Below, piece after piece: positions 26,945 through 34,964 of a DNA stretch of 64,000 bases (positions are counted from its first letter, which is position 1; each line of letters begins with the position of its first letter). A model generated the notes under the pieces. That model did no database searches. It was given only the letters and a program-made list of their open reading frames with translations, and was not told the origin of the DNA. Source of the stretch: Eubacteriales bacterium (GTDB taxonomy: Bacteria; Bacillota; Clostridia; Lachnospirales; Lachnospiraceae); the NCBI GenBank assembly GCA_030525875.1, contig JAUNDV010000004.1, positions 1 through 64,000 of the forward strand, written 5' to 3'. The translations under genes and the position numbers were made by a program.

Positions 26945-27721
26945 ATGATGAAAAAGTTTAAAAAAGTATTACTCACATGCATTCTGACCTTATCTGTATT
27001 TGCCCTTGGAGGATGCAATACTAAATCTGCAGAAGACACCAGTATGGATGCAATGACACAGCTTGCTATTGAGCAGGGTGCAGAGCAGATGCTTATGCAG
27101 TTTGTAAACCTTCCTGATGATCAGATCGATGAGCTCATTGAATATAATGAGGATATGCAGAATACTGTTTTAGCCTCAGGACTCAATTCATGGAAGGGTG
27201 CCAAGAAAGATCTGGGTGAATTTGTAGGCATCGAAGGTATTACTACAGAGAAAAAGTCAGACGGCAGCTATGTATCAGTAGTTACAGCCGAATTTGCAGA
27301 GAGAAAATGTAGTTTTACATTAGGTCTTAATAAGAGACAGACAGAATATACGGAGCTTGTATTTTCACCTGATTTTACAATGAAGGAATTGCTGGGTCAG
27401 GCTGCCGGAAATCTGGTAGTAGGCATGGGAACCGTATTTGCTATACTTATATTTATTGCCTGGATAATAAGCCTGTTTAAGTATATCAGTGTTATCGGTG
27501 AAAAGAAAGATAAGAAGAAGGAAGCTTCTAAGGAAGAGGTCAAGCCTGTAGAAACTCCTGTACCAGTTATCCAGCCAGCAACTAGTGATGATGAGTTTCA
27601 GGCAGTTATTGCAGCAGCTATTGCAGCATATGAGGCAGAGACAGGACATACAGGACGTGTATGTGCTAATGGTATTACAGTTCGCTCTATTAAGAGAAAG
27701 AACGCACAGCGCAGAAGATAA
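26945..27721 (+). CDS. OadG-family gamma subunit with exported lipoprotein-like N-terminal domain
   Basis: Gamma subunits of Na+-translocating decarboxylases are small single-pass proteins that stabilise the complex. Here the C-terminal 110 residues match: one membrane helix (about 153-175, G-M-G-T-V-F-A-I-L), then a charged linker and the D-D-E-x-x-A-V-I-A-A-A-I-A-A-Y segment. Before it stands an extra domain of about 130 residues with a lipoprotein signal, L-G-G-C at 21-24. At 258 residues it is about twice the normal length. The added domain would lie outside the cell; its role is unknown. Confidence 0.78.
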   Translation: MMKKFKKVLLTCILTLSVFALGGCNTKSAEDTSMDAMTQLAIEQGAEQMLMQFVNLPDDQIDELIEYNEDMQNTVLASGLNSWKGAKKDLGEFVGIEGITTEKKSDGSYVSVVTAEFAERKCSFTLGLNKRQTEYTELVFSPDFTMKELLGQAAGNLVVGMGTVFAILIFIAWIISLFKYISVIGEKKDKKKEASKEEVKPVETPVPVIQPATSDDEFQAVIAAAIAAYEAETGHTGRVCANGITVRSIKRKNAQRRR

Positions 27722-27738
27722 TCGGAGGAAACCAAACG

Positions 27739-28128
27739 ATGAAAAATTATACAATCACAGTAAACGGTAACGTTTATAATGTAACAGTAGAAGAAAATGG
27801 TAATGGTGGAGCGGCTCCAGCAGTAGCACCATCAGCAACAGCCCCAGTAGCAGCTCCTGCTCCAGCGGCAGCAGCAGTAGCACCGGCAGCTCCAGTAGCT
27901 GCAGGCGCTCAGGGCAGTGTTAAGGTTGAAGCTCCTATGACAGGTAAGATTCTTGGAGTTAAGGCATCTGCAGGCCAGGCTGTTAAGAAGGGTGAGGTTC
28001 TCGTTGTTCTTGAGGCTATGAAGATGGAAAATGATATAGTTGCTCCTCAGGACGGAACAGTTGCTTCAATCAACTGCAATGTAGGAGATCAGGTAGAGTC
28101 AGGAGCAATTCTTGCAACACTTAACTAA
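27739..28128 (+). CDS. Biotin carboxyl carrier protein of the decarboxylase
   Basis: Carries CO2 on biotin between the carboxyltransferase and the membrane pump. The biotinylation motif E-A-M-K-M-E-N-D has the modified lysine at 95. A flexible Ala/Pro-rich linker (about residues 25-57) joins it to a short N-terminal segment. The length of 129 residues fits the family. GGAGG precedes the ATG. It is the only biotin domain in the operon, so both carboxyltransferase subunits probably share it. Confidence 0.92.
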   Translation: MKNYTITVNGNVYNVTVEENGNGGAAPAVAPSATAPVAAPAPAAAAVAPAAPVAAGAQGSVKVEAPMTGKILGVKASAGQAVKKGEVLVVLEAMKMENDIVAPQDGTVASINCNVGDQVESGAILATLN

Positions 28129-28172
28129 TATCAATATTTGATAGTATTTTAAGAAACCGGAGGAAACATTAA

Positions 28173-29321
28173 ATGGATTTAATGGGAACATTTACTAATC
28201 TGGTTCAGCAGACTGCATTCTTCGGACTCACCTGGGGCAACTACATAATGATTGCCGTTGCGCTTGTGTTCCTTTATCTTGCTATAAGAAAGGGGTTTGA
28301 ACCTCTTTTGCTGATTCCGATAGCCTTTGGTATGCTTTTGGTTAATATCTATCCTGATATTATGCTTTCACCAGAGGAAAGCCCAAATGGCGTCGGCGGA
28401 TTATTACATTATTTCTTTGTACTTGATGAGTGGACCATCTTACCTTCACTTATATTCATGGGTGTAGGAGCCCAGACGGATTTTGGACCACTTATTGCTA
28501 ACCCTAAGTCATTTTTACTTGGTGCAGCAGCTCAGTTTGGAATTTACGCAGCATATTTTGTAGCTATTTTTCTTGGATTTAATGGCAAGGCAGCAGCTGC
28601 TATTTCAATCATCGGAGGAGCTGACGGTCCTACATCTATTTTCCTTGCAAATAAGCTTGGAGAAACAGGACTTCTTGGTCCTATAGCTGTAGCTGCATAT
28701 TCATATATGGCGCTGGTACCTATTATACAGCCACCTATAATGAAAGCACTTACAACTGAAGAAGAGAGAAAGATACGTATGACATCTCTTCGTCCAGTAT
28801 CAAAGCTTGAGAAGATACTTTTCCCTATAGTTGTTACTGTAGTTGTATGTCTTCTTCTTCCTTCAACAGCTCCACTTGTAGGTATGCTTATGCTTGGTAA
28901 CCTCTTTAAGGAGTCAGGCGTTGTTAAGCAGCTTCAGGAGACAGCATCAAATGCTCTTATGTTCATAGTTGTTATACTTCTTGGAACATCAGTAGGAGCT
29001 ACAACCTCAGCAGAGGCATTCCTTAATGCAGCAACACTTAAGATTGTTGCACTTGGACTTATCGCATTTGCATTTGGTACAGCTGCCGGAGTTATTCTTG
29101 GAAAGATTATGTGTAAGCTTACACATGGAAAGATCAATCCGCTTATAGGCGCAGCAGGAGTATCTGCCGTTCCTATGGCAGCCAGAGTTGCACAGAAGGT
29201 TGGTGCTGAGGCAGATCCTACAAACTTCCTTCTCATGCACGCAATGGGACCAAACGTAGCCGGAGTTATTGGTACTGCGGTTGCGGCCGGAACATTTATG
29301 GCTGTATTTGGAGTTAAGTAA
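28173..29321 (+). CDS. oadB: Na+-translocating decarboxylase beta subunit
   Basis: Integral membrane subunit that decarboxylates carboxybiotin and exports Na+. The family hallmark G-G-A-D-G-P-T-S-I-F, which contains the aspartate central to Na+ transport, is intact. So are the early G-V-G-A-Q-T-D-F-G and late P-N-V-A-G-V-I-G-T segments. The length of 382 residues is normal. This gene shows that the operon drives a Na+ pump and not just soluble transcarboxylation. A GGAGG site precedes the start. Confidence 0.93.
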   Translation: MDLMGTFTNLVQQTAFFGLTWGNYIMIAVALVFLYLAIRKGFEPLLLIPIAFGMLLVNIYPDIMLSPEESPNGVGGLLHYFFVLDEWTILPSLIFMGVGAQTDFGPLIANPKSFLLGAAAQFGIYAAYFVAIFLGFNGKAAAAISIIGGADGPTSIFLANKLGETGLLGPIAVAAYSYMALVPIIQPPIMKALTTEEERKIRMTSLRPVSKLEKILFPIVVTVVVCLLLPSTAPLVGMLMLGNLFKESGVVKQLQETASNALMFIVVILLGTSVGATTSAEAFLNAATLKIVALGLIAFAFGTAAGVILGKIMCKLTHGKINPLIGAAGVSAVPMAARVAQKVGAEADPTNFLLMHAMGPNVAGVIGTAVAAGTFMAVFGVK

Positions 29322-29348
29322 TTAAAGATAATTTTGGAGGGAAAATAA

Positions 29349-30755
29349 ATGGCAGATTTTGAAAAGAAGCCGGTTAAAATAGTAGAAACCGTACTTCGTG
29401 ATGCTCATCAGTCTCTTATTGCAACTCGTATGCCAACCGAGGAGATGCTTCCTATCATCGATAAGATGGATAAGATTGGCTATTATGCAGTAGAGTGCTG
29501 GGGTGGAGCAACATTTGATGCATCTCTCAGATTCCTCAAGGAGGATCCATGGGAGAGACTTAGAAAGCTCAGAGACGGATTTAAAAATACAAAGCTTCAG
29601 ATGCTCTTTAGAGGTCAGAATATTCTTGGATACAACCATTATGCAGATGATGTAGTTGAGTATTTCGTACAGAAGTCTATTGCAAATGGTATTGATATAA
29701 TCAGAATTTTCGACTGCCTTAATGATATAAGAAACCTTGAGACAGCAGTTAAGGCTACAAAGAAGGAAAATGGACATGCCCAGATAGCTCTTTGCTATAC
29801 TCTTGGAGATGCATATACCATGGAATATTGGAAGGATCTTGCTAAGAGAGTTGAGGATATGGGAGCAGATTCACTTTGTATTAAGGATATGGCAGGACTT
29901 CTTCTTCCAGCAGAGGCAGAAAAGCTTGTACATGCTCTCAAAGAGGGAACAAAGCTTCCTATAGACCTTCATACCCACTATACCTCAGGTATGGCATCAA
30001 TGACATACTTAAAGGCTGTAGAGGCAGGTTGTGACATTATTGATACAGCATGTTCACCATTTGCACTCGGAACATCACAGCCTTCATCAGAGGTTATGGT
30101 TAAGGCTCTTCAGGGAACAAGCTTTGACACAGGTCTTGATGTTGAGAAGATGACAGAGATTTGTGATTATTTCCAGCCATATAAGGATGAGGTGCTTGCT
30201 TCAGGTCTTCTCAGCCCTAAGGTAATGGGAGTAAATGTCAATACTCTTAAGTATCAGGTTCCTGGCGGAATGCTTTCAAACCTTGTAAAGCAGCTTCATG
30301 ATGCTGGCAAGGATGACAAGCTTATGGAAGTTCTTGAAGAGGTTCCAAGAGTAAGAGCTGATTTTGGTGAGCCACCACTTGTTACACCTTCATCACAGAT
30401 CGTAGGAACACAGGCAGTTATGAATGTTCTTATGGGAGAGCGTTATAAGATGGTTCCTAAGGAGTCAAAGAAGCTTGCCAAGGGAGAGTTTGGTCAGTCT
30501 GTTAAGCCTATGAATCCTGAGGTACAGAAGAAGATATTAAATGGTGAAGAGCCAATTACCTGCAGACCAGCAGATTTACTTGAGCCTCAGCTTCCTAAGT
30601 ATGAGGAGGAGATGAAGCAGTGGAAGAGACAGCCAGAGGATGTTCTTTCATATGCACTTTTCCCTACAGTTGCTAAGGAATTCTTTGAGTACAGAGATGC
30701 ACAGGATACAGGAATAGACAAATCTAAGGTTAAAAATGGAGCATATCCTGTTTAA
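29349..30755 (+). CDS. oadA: Oxaloacetate decarboxylase alpha / pyruvate carboxyltransferase subunit
   Basis: HMG-CoA-lyase-type TIM barrel that transfers carboxyl groups between oxaloacetate or pyruvate and biotin. The start T-V-L-R-D-A-H-Q-S-L and the metal-binding D-L-H-T-H-Y are present. The carboxylated-lysine segment C-I-K-D-M-A-G and the D-T-A-C-S-P-F-A-L-G-T-S-Q-P loop are also present. At 468 residues it lacks the C-terminal biotin domain found in longer OadA proteins; the separate carrier at 27739 supplies it. Last gene of the operon, followed by a terminator. Confidence 0.92.
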   Translation: MADFEKKPVKIVETVLRDAHQSLIATRMPTEEMLPIIDKMDKIGYYAVECWGGATFDASLRFLKEDPWERLRKLRDGFKNTKLQMLFRGQNILGYNHYADDVVEYFVQKSIANGIDIIRIFDCLNDIRNLETAVKATKKENGHAQIALCYTLGDAYTMEYWKDLAKRVEDMGADSLCIKDMAGLLLPAEAEKLVHALKEGTKLPIDLHTHYTSGMASMTYLKAVEAGCDIIDTACSPFALGTSQPSSEVMVKALQGTSFDTGLDVEKMTEICDYFQPYKDEVLASGLLSPKVMGVNVNTLKYQVPGGMLSNLVKQLHDAGKDDKLMEVLEEVPRVRADFGEPPLVTPSSQIVGTQAVMNVLMGERYKMVPKESKKLAKGEFGQSVKPMNPEVQKKILNGEEPITCRPADLLEPQLPKYEEEMKQWKRQPEDVLSYALFPTVAKEFFEYRDAQDTGIDKSKVKNGAYPV

Positions 30756-30789
30756 TCAAAGATAAATACAAATAATAAATTCATAATAA

Positions 30790-30840
30790 ATACCGGAAGA
30801 GTTGTGTTTTAATGCAATTTCTTCCGGTATATTCTTTTTA
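30790..30840 (+). terminator. Intrinsic terminator of the decarboxylase operon
   Basis: ATACCGGAAGA (30790-30800) pairs with the complementary TCTTCCGGTAT ending at 30830. A T-rich stretch follows to 30840. The rest of 30756-30946 shows no other clear element. Confidence 0.75.
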
Positions 30841-30958
30841 CGAAAGTCTTACGTTAAAATGATTATTTATTGAAGTGTATAGACAAAAGATATTTAAAAA
30901 ATTATAATTAATCCGCTATAACTAAAAATATAACTATTGATAGGATGTGACTAATTAT

Positions 30959-33289
30959 ATGGTTAATATAAAATTAAAGAAGCTTGTCTGCATTATATTG
31001 GCAGCGGTTATTACATTTGAAGCACCAGCTATTCCTCTTCTGAGAAACTATGCCTCTGTTTCATATGCTTCAGAGTGGGAAGGAATAGTTCAGGCAGAGA
31101 GATTAAATGTAAGAAGCGGAGCTGGAACTGAATATGATGCTGTGGCAGTACTCAATACAAATACAAAGATTACTGTTATAGGGGAAACCACAGGTACAGA
31201 CGGACAAAAGTGGTATAATGTACGACTCCATGATGGGAAGACTGGATATGCAAGACACGATTTTATAAGAAGAGATCAGGTTTATAGTGCAGCTGACAGC
31301 AATTTTGAGCAGTGGATGAACGATCAGGGATTTCCAGAAAGCTATAAAAATGGACTTAGAGGGCTCCATGAAAAATATCCTAACTGGATATTCAAAGCTC
31401 AGCATACAGGACTTGACTGGAATACAGTTATAGCTGAGGAATCAAAGGTAGGACGTAATCTCATTGACAAGAATTCAAAGTCATCATGGAAATCAATTGA
31501 AGACGGGGCATTTGACTGGGCATCCAATTCATGGCCGGGCTTTGATGGAAGTGCATGGAATGCAGCCAGCTCAGAAATAATTAGTCACTACATGGATCCA
31601 AGAAATTTCCTTACTGATCCATATATTTTTCAGTTTGAAATTCAAACCTATAATCCTTCAATTCATACAAGAGATGGGCTTATGCAGCTTATAAAGGGTA
31701 CATTTTTGGATTCAGAAGCAATAGTACCTATAGAAGGAAGTATTGTGGAAGCTGGAACACCAGTTTATGGTGTAACTCAAAATATTGGTAATGTGAACGG
31801 AACAGGAGAATCACAGGGAAGCTATATTCCAAATCCTGATAGCTATGGTCCGGGATATAGCAGTGAAGGACCGGGAAGCAATATTAATAGTAGTAATAAT
31901 AATGGATCTTCCTATCTTGAAATTGGTCCGGGTGCCTCAGATAATAGTATTAGTCTTGTTGGCCCAGGAGTTCTTTCTATATTTAGTACTATAGGAAGTT
32001 CATTGTTTAATCTCCTTGGAGGCATTGATGCTTATGCAGGAGAGTGGAAGCGTGAAAGCAAGGATCCACTTGTATGGGTATATATCAATGATGATGGCAG
32101 CAAGCTCAGCAACGGATGGTATTGGCTGGATGCTAACAAAGACGGTATTGCAGAATGTTATTACCTTTATCCAGACGGAGCTATGGCATATAATACTATA
32201 GTCGATGGATATATGGTAAATGCAGAAGGCAAATGGGTAGACAGCGAAGGAAAGGTATATACAAAGAATTCATCTGAGATTCAGAATCCGGGAACTTCGC
32301 AGGAAACTGCTGTATTTAAGAAAGTTCACTATGCAGATCTTATTATGAAGGCAGCAGAGGTTTCTGGTGTAAGCCCTTATGCACTTGCTTCAATGATACT
32401 TCAGGAACAGGGAACAGGAAAGTCAGACAGCATTTCAGGAACAAATCAGACTTATCCGGGATATTATAATTATTATAATCTTGGTGCATATGCTCATGAT
32501 GGTATGGGCGCAATTGAGGCAGGACTTAAGTTTGCTTCAGAGCATGGAAATGCAGACAGACCATGGAATACCATAGAGAAGTCTATCATTGGCGGAGCAA
32601 AGGCTTATGGTGCAAATTATGTACTTCAGGGACAGGATAATTTCTATTTGAAGAAGTTTAATGTTCAGGGAGATAACAAATATAATCATCAGTATATGAC
32701 AAATGTTCCTGCTGCAGCAGCTGAGGGAGCAAAGCTCGCAGCATGCTACAATGAAGGAATAAAGTCAACACCACTTGAATTCAAAATACCAGTATATAAT
32801 AATATGCCAGAAACACCATGTCCTATGCCAGTCATAGATGGTAATCCAAATAATAAGCTTTCAAATATATCTGTAGATGGTTATACAATTACACCTACAT
32901 TTAATATGAATACTACAGAATACAGCCTTATTGTAGATGGAGGTGTTAATACTGTTAATATCAATGTATCCACAATAGACCAGAATGCTACTGTAAGTGG
33001 AGCAGGACAGGTAAATCTTGTAACAGGTGTAAATGAGATAAATATCGAAGTAACAGCACAAAACGGCACAAAACGCTTATATAAGCTCAATATTACAAAG
33101 AAGCCGGGCGGAGAGCAGAACATACAGCCTGATCCTTCAGTACCTCAGCTTCCACCTACTTCTAATCCTATGGAACCAAATGTATCTGTAGGAGGAAGTA
33201 CTGATAACTCACAAAATAGTTCAGTCGAGATAGGACCAGGAGCGTCATCAGGTGATGTCATCATAGGTTCAACACCACCAGGGTTATAA
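30959..33289 (+). CDS. Secreted SH3b-glucosaminidase autolysin with inserted wall-binding module
   Basis: Exported cell-wall protein of about 776 residues. Order: signal peptide; a bacterial SH3 domain (nt 31080-31290, A-E-R-L-N-V-R-S-G-A-G); a glucosaminidase-like N-region; a Gly/Ser-rich linker; wall-binding aromatic repeats (nt 32040-32265); a glucosaminidase core (A-A-E-V-S-G-V-S-P-Y, I-L-Q-E-Q-G); a cadherin-like beta-sandwich (nt 32860-33105); and a Pro/Ser/Gly tail. The linker and repeats, about 200 residues, split a region usually continuous in relatives. Probably cleaves peptidoglycan glycan strands. ATG 30959 has AGGATG at long spacing; GTG 30947 is possible. Confidence 0.78.
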   Translation: MVNIKLKKLVCIILAAVITFEAPAIPLLRNYASVSYASEWEGIVQAERLNVRSGAGTEYDAVAVLNTNTKITVIGETTGTDGQKWYNVRLHDGKTGYARHDFIRRDQVYSAADSNFEQWMNDQGFPESYKNGLRGLHEKYPNWIFKAQHTGLDWNTVIAEESKVGRNLIDKNSKSSWKSIEDGAFDWASNSWPGFDGSAWNAASSEIISHYMDPRNFLTDPYIFQFEIQTYNPSIHTRDGLMQLIKGTFLDSEAIVPIEGSIVEAGTPVYGVTQNIGNVNGTGESQGSYIPNPDSYGPGYSSEGPGSNINSSNNNGSSYLEIGPGASDNSISLVGPGVLSIFSTIGSSLFNLLGGIDAYAGEWKRESKDPLVWVYINDDGSKLSNGWYWLDANKDGIAECYYLYPDGAMAYNTIVDGYMVNAEGKWVDSEGKVYTKNSSEIQNPGTSQETAVFKKVHYADLIMKAAEVSGVSPYALASMILQEQGTGKSDSISGTNQTYPGYYNYYNLGAYAHDGMGAIEAGLKFASEHGNADRPWNTIEKSIIGGAKAYGANYVLQGQDNFYLKKFNVQGDNKYNHQYMTNVPAAAAEGAKLAACYNEGIKSTPLEFKIPVYNNMPETPCPMPVIDGNPNNKLSNISVDGYTITPTFNMNTTEYSLIVDGGVNTVNINVSTIDQNATVSGAGQVNLVTGVNEINIEVTAQNGTKRLYKLNITKKPGGEQNIQPDPSVPQLPPTSNPMEPNVSVGGSTDNSQNSSVEIGPGASSGDVIIGSTPPGL

Positions 33290-33319
33290 TTTGTATCAAA
33301 CGATATTTCGGAGGAAATA

Positions 33320-34855
33320 ATGAGTAATATAAAATCTCTAAAAAAAATAATATCTTTTATAGCACCAGCTGTGATGAGCATGCTTGTGTCATTAAGCGTA
33401 TTTGCTGCATCTGGTCAGATAAGCTTTTCTGACCCTAAGGTAGATTCAGGGCAGGAAGTAAATGTTACCATGAAAATAGCTGCTGATGAGGGAACGAAGC
33501 TGCAGGATGCTACAGTTACACTCAAATATCCATCTGAGCAGCTTACCTTTGTCAATGGTACAGATGCAGATGGTGGAGCAGGAACTATAAGAATTCATGG
33601 TGCTTCAAATGGTAAGGGAAGTAATGTTCTTGAATATAATTTGAAATTCCAGACACAGACAGCTGGAAGCTTTCCACTTACTATAGATACCCATGAGGTA
33701 TATGATGCAGATGGACAGGCAGTTTCAATGACTCATCTTGGAAGTTCTAATATACAGGTAGTAGCACCTGAAACTGTATCCAGAAACTCTGCTTTAGCAG
33801 TACTTGAGATAAACCCTGGAAATATTAATCCACAGTTTACAAAGGAGAACACCGAATATACAGTTGAAGTAGGTTTAAATGTAGATCAGCTTGCAATAAA
33901 TGCACAGCCTGAGGATACTTCAGCTACTGTAGCAATAGACAACAACAGTGGATTTCAGGAGGGAGATAATTTAGTTACGGTAAAGGTAACTGCTCCAGAT
34001 GGAGAAACTGTAACAGCCTACAATATTCATGTTGTGAAAAAAGAAGGCGGAGCTGAGCCTGAAACAGAGTCTGAAACAGAAGTTACAACAGTTGAAGGAG
34101 TTCAGCTTTCATCAAAGGGTAAGACAATAACCATAATGAATCCTTCTGAGGATGTGAAGATACCTGATGGATTTAAGCAGGGAACCATTTCAATAGATGG
34201 ACAAAAAGTACAAGGCTGGGTATGGGGAGCAGATACTGATCCTAAATACTGTGTAGTATATGGTATGAATGATCAGGGCGAGCTTAACTTCTATAGATAT
34301 GATATGTATGAAAAGACAATACAGAGATATTTTGAAGATCCGATTTCAGCTGATTCTGTAAGCAACAAGGAATATACTGAACTTAAGAACGAATTAGAAA
34401 GCTTTAAGAAGACCTATGATATAAGATTCCTTATCATATGCATTCTTGCTGTTATTGCTTTGGCTGAGCTTGTTTTAATTGGCTATATGACATCAAAGCT
34501 TAGAAATTCAGAAAGAGACCAGAGAACAGTTTCCAGAAGAAAATATGCTGATACCAGAGATCATGGAAAAAAGACAGACAGTGAGAATATACAGGATGAA
34601 GATTTTGATGTGATCTTAAAGCACGACTATGATAGTGATGATACAGAAAGCACAGCAGATTTTGATGAAACACAGGTCATAGCAAAGGGGTCAGCTGAAG
34701 ATAACAGACTCAAATTTGTCGAAGAAGATGATGATATGGGAAATACAATGATGATTTCCAGCATACATGAAGAGAAGGTATCTGAGAGTGAAGATAAGAA
34801 GCTTTCATCTGAAACAGATGCTGAAGATGATGAATTTGAAACTTTTGACCTTTAA
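33320..34855 (+). CDS. Membrane-anchored protein with cohesin-like and cadherin-like domains
   Basis: A 511-residue surface protein. After the signal peptide comes a cohesin-like beta-sandwich (nt 33415-33770), then a cadherin-like domain (nt 33785-34045) related to the one in the preceding autolysin. A further region is followed by a single membrane helix (about nt 34425-34500) and a highly acidic cytoplasmic tail of over 100 residues. No dockerin partner is in the window, so cohesin-dockerin binding is not shown. It starts 30 bases after the autolysin with CGGAGGAAATA upstream, so the pair probably works together at the cell surface. Confidence 0.7.
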   Translation: MSNIKSLKKIISFIAPAVMSMLVSLSVFAASGQISFSDPKVDSGQEVNVTMKIAADEGTKLQDATVTLKYPSEQLTFVNGTDADGGAGTIRIHGASNGKGSNVLEYNLKFQTQTAGSFPLTIDTHEVYDADGQAVSMTHLGSSNIQVVAPETVSRNSALAVLEINPGNINPQFTKENTEYTVEVGLNVDQLAINAQPEDTSATVAIDNNSGFQEGDNLVTVKVTAPDGETVTAYNIHVVKKEGGAEPETESETEVTTVEGVQLSSKGKTITIMNPSEDVKIPDGFKQGTISIDGQKVQGWVWGADTDPKYCVVYGMNDQGELNFYRYDMYEKTIQRYFEDPISADSVSNKEYTELKNELESFKKTYDIRFLIICILAVIALAELVLIGYMTSKLRNSERDQRTVSRRKYADTRDHGKKTDSENIQDEDFDVILKHDYDSDDTESTADFDETQVIAKGSAEDNRLKFVEEDDDMGNTMMISSIHEEKVSESEDKKLSSETDAEDDEFETFDL

Positions 34856-34916
34856 TAAACTATAGACAATAAAATGCTTGGCTGATAAAATAATAAGATA
34901 GTTAAAAGACTAAAAG

Positions 34917-34945
34917 ATACGCTGCCTGATATTCAGGCAGCGTAT
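34917..34945 (+). terminator. Perfect 13-bp hairpin upstream of clpC
   Basis: ATACGCTGCCTGA (34917-34929) pairs perfectly with TCAGGCAGCGTAT (34933-34945) across TAT. Only a weak T-run follows, and the clpC ribosome site begins about 5 bases later. It could terminate upstream transcription or act as an mRNA structure regulating clpC. Confidence 0.6.
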
Positions 34946-34964
34946 TTAGAAAGGAAAGGCAGAT

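Noticed and set aside
34856..34964. CtsR operator in front of clpC
   Set aside because: No GGTCAAA direct repeat is present.
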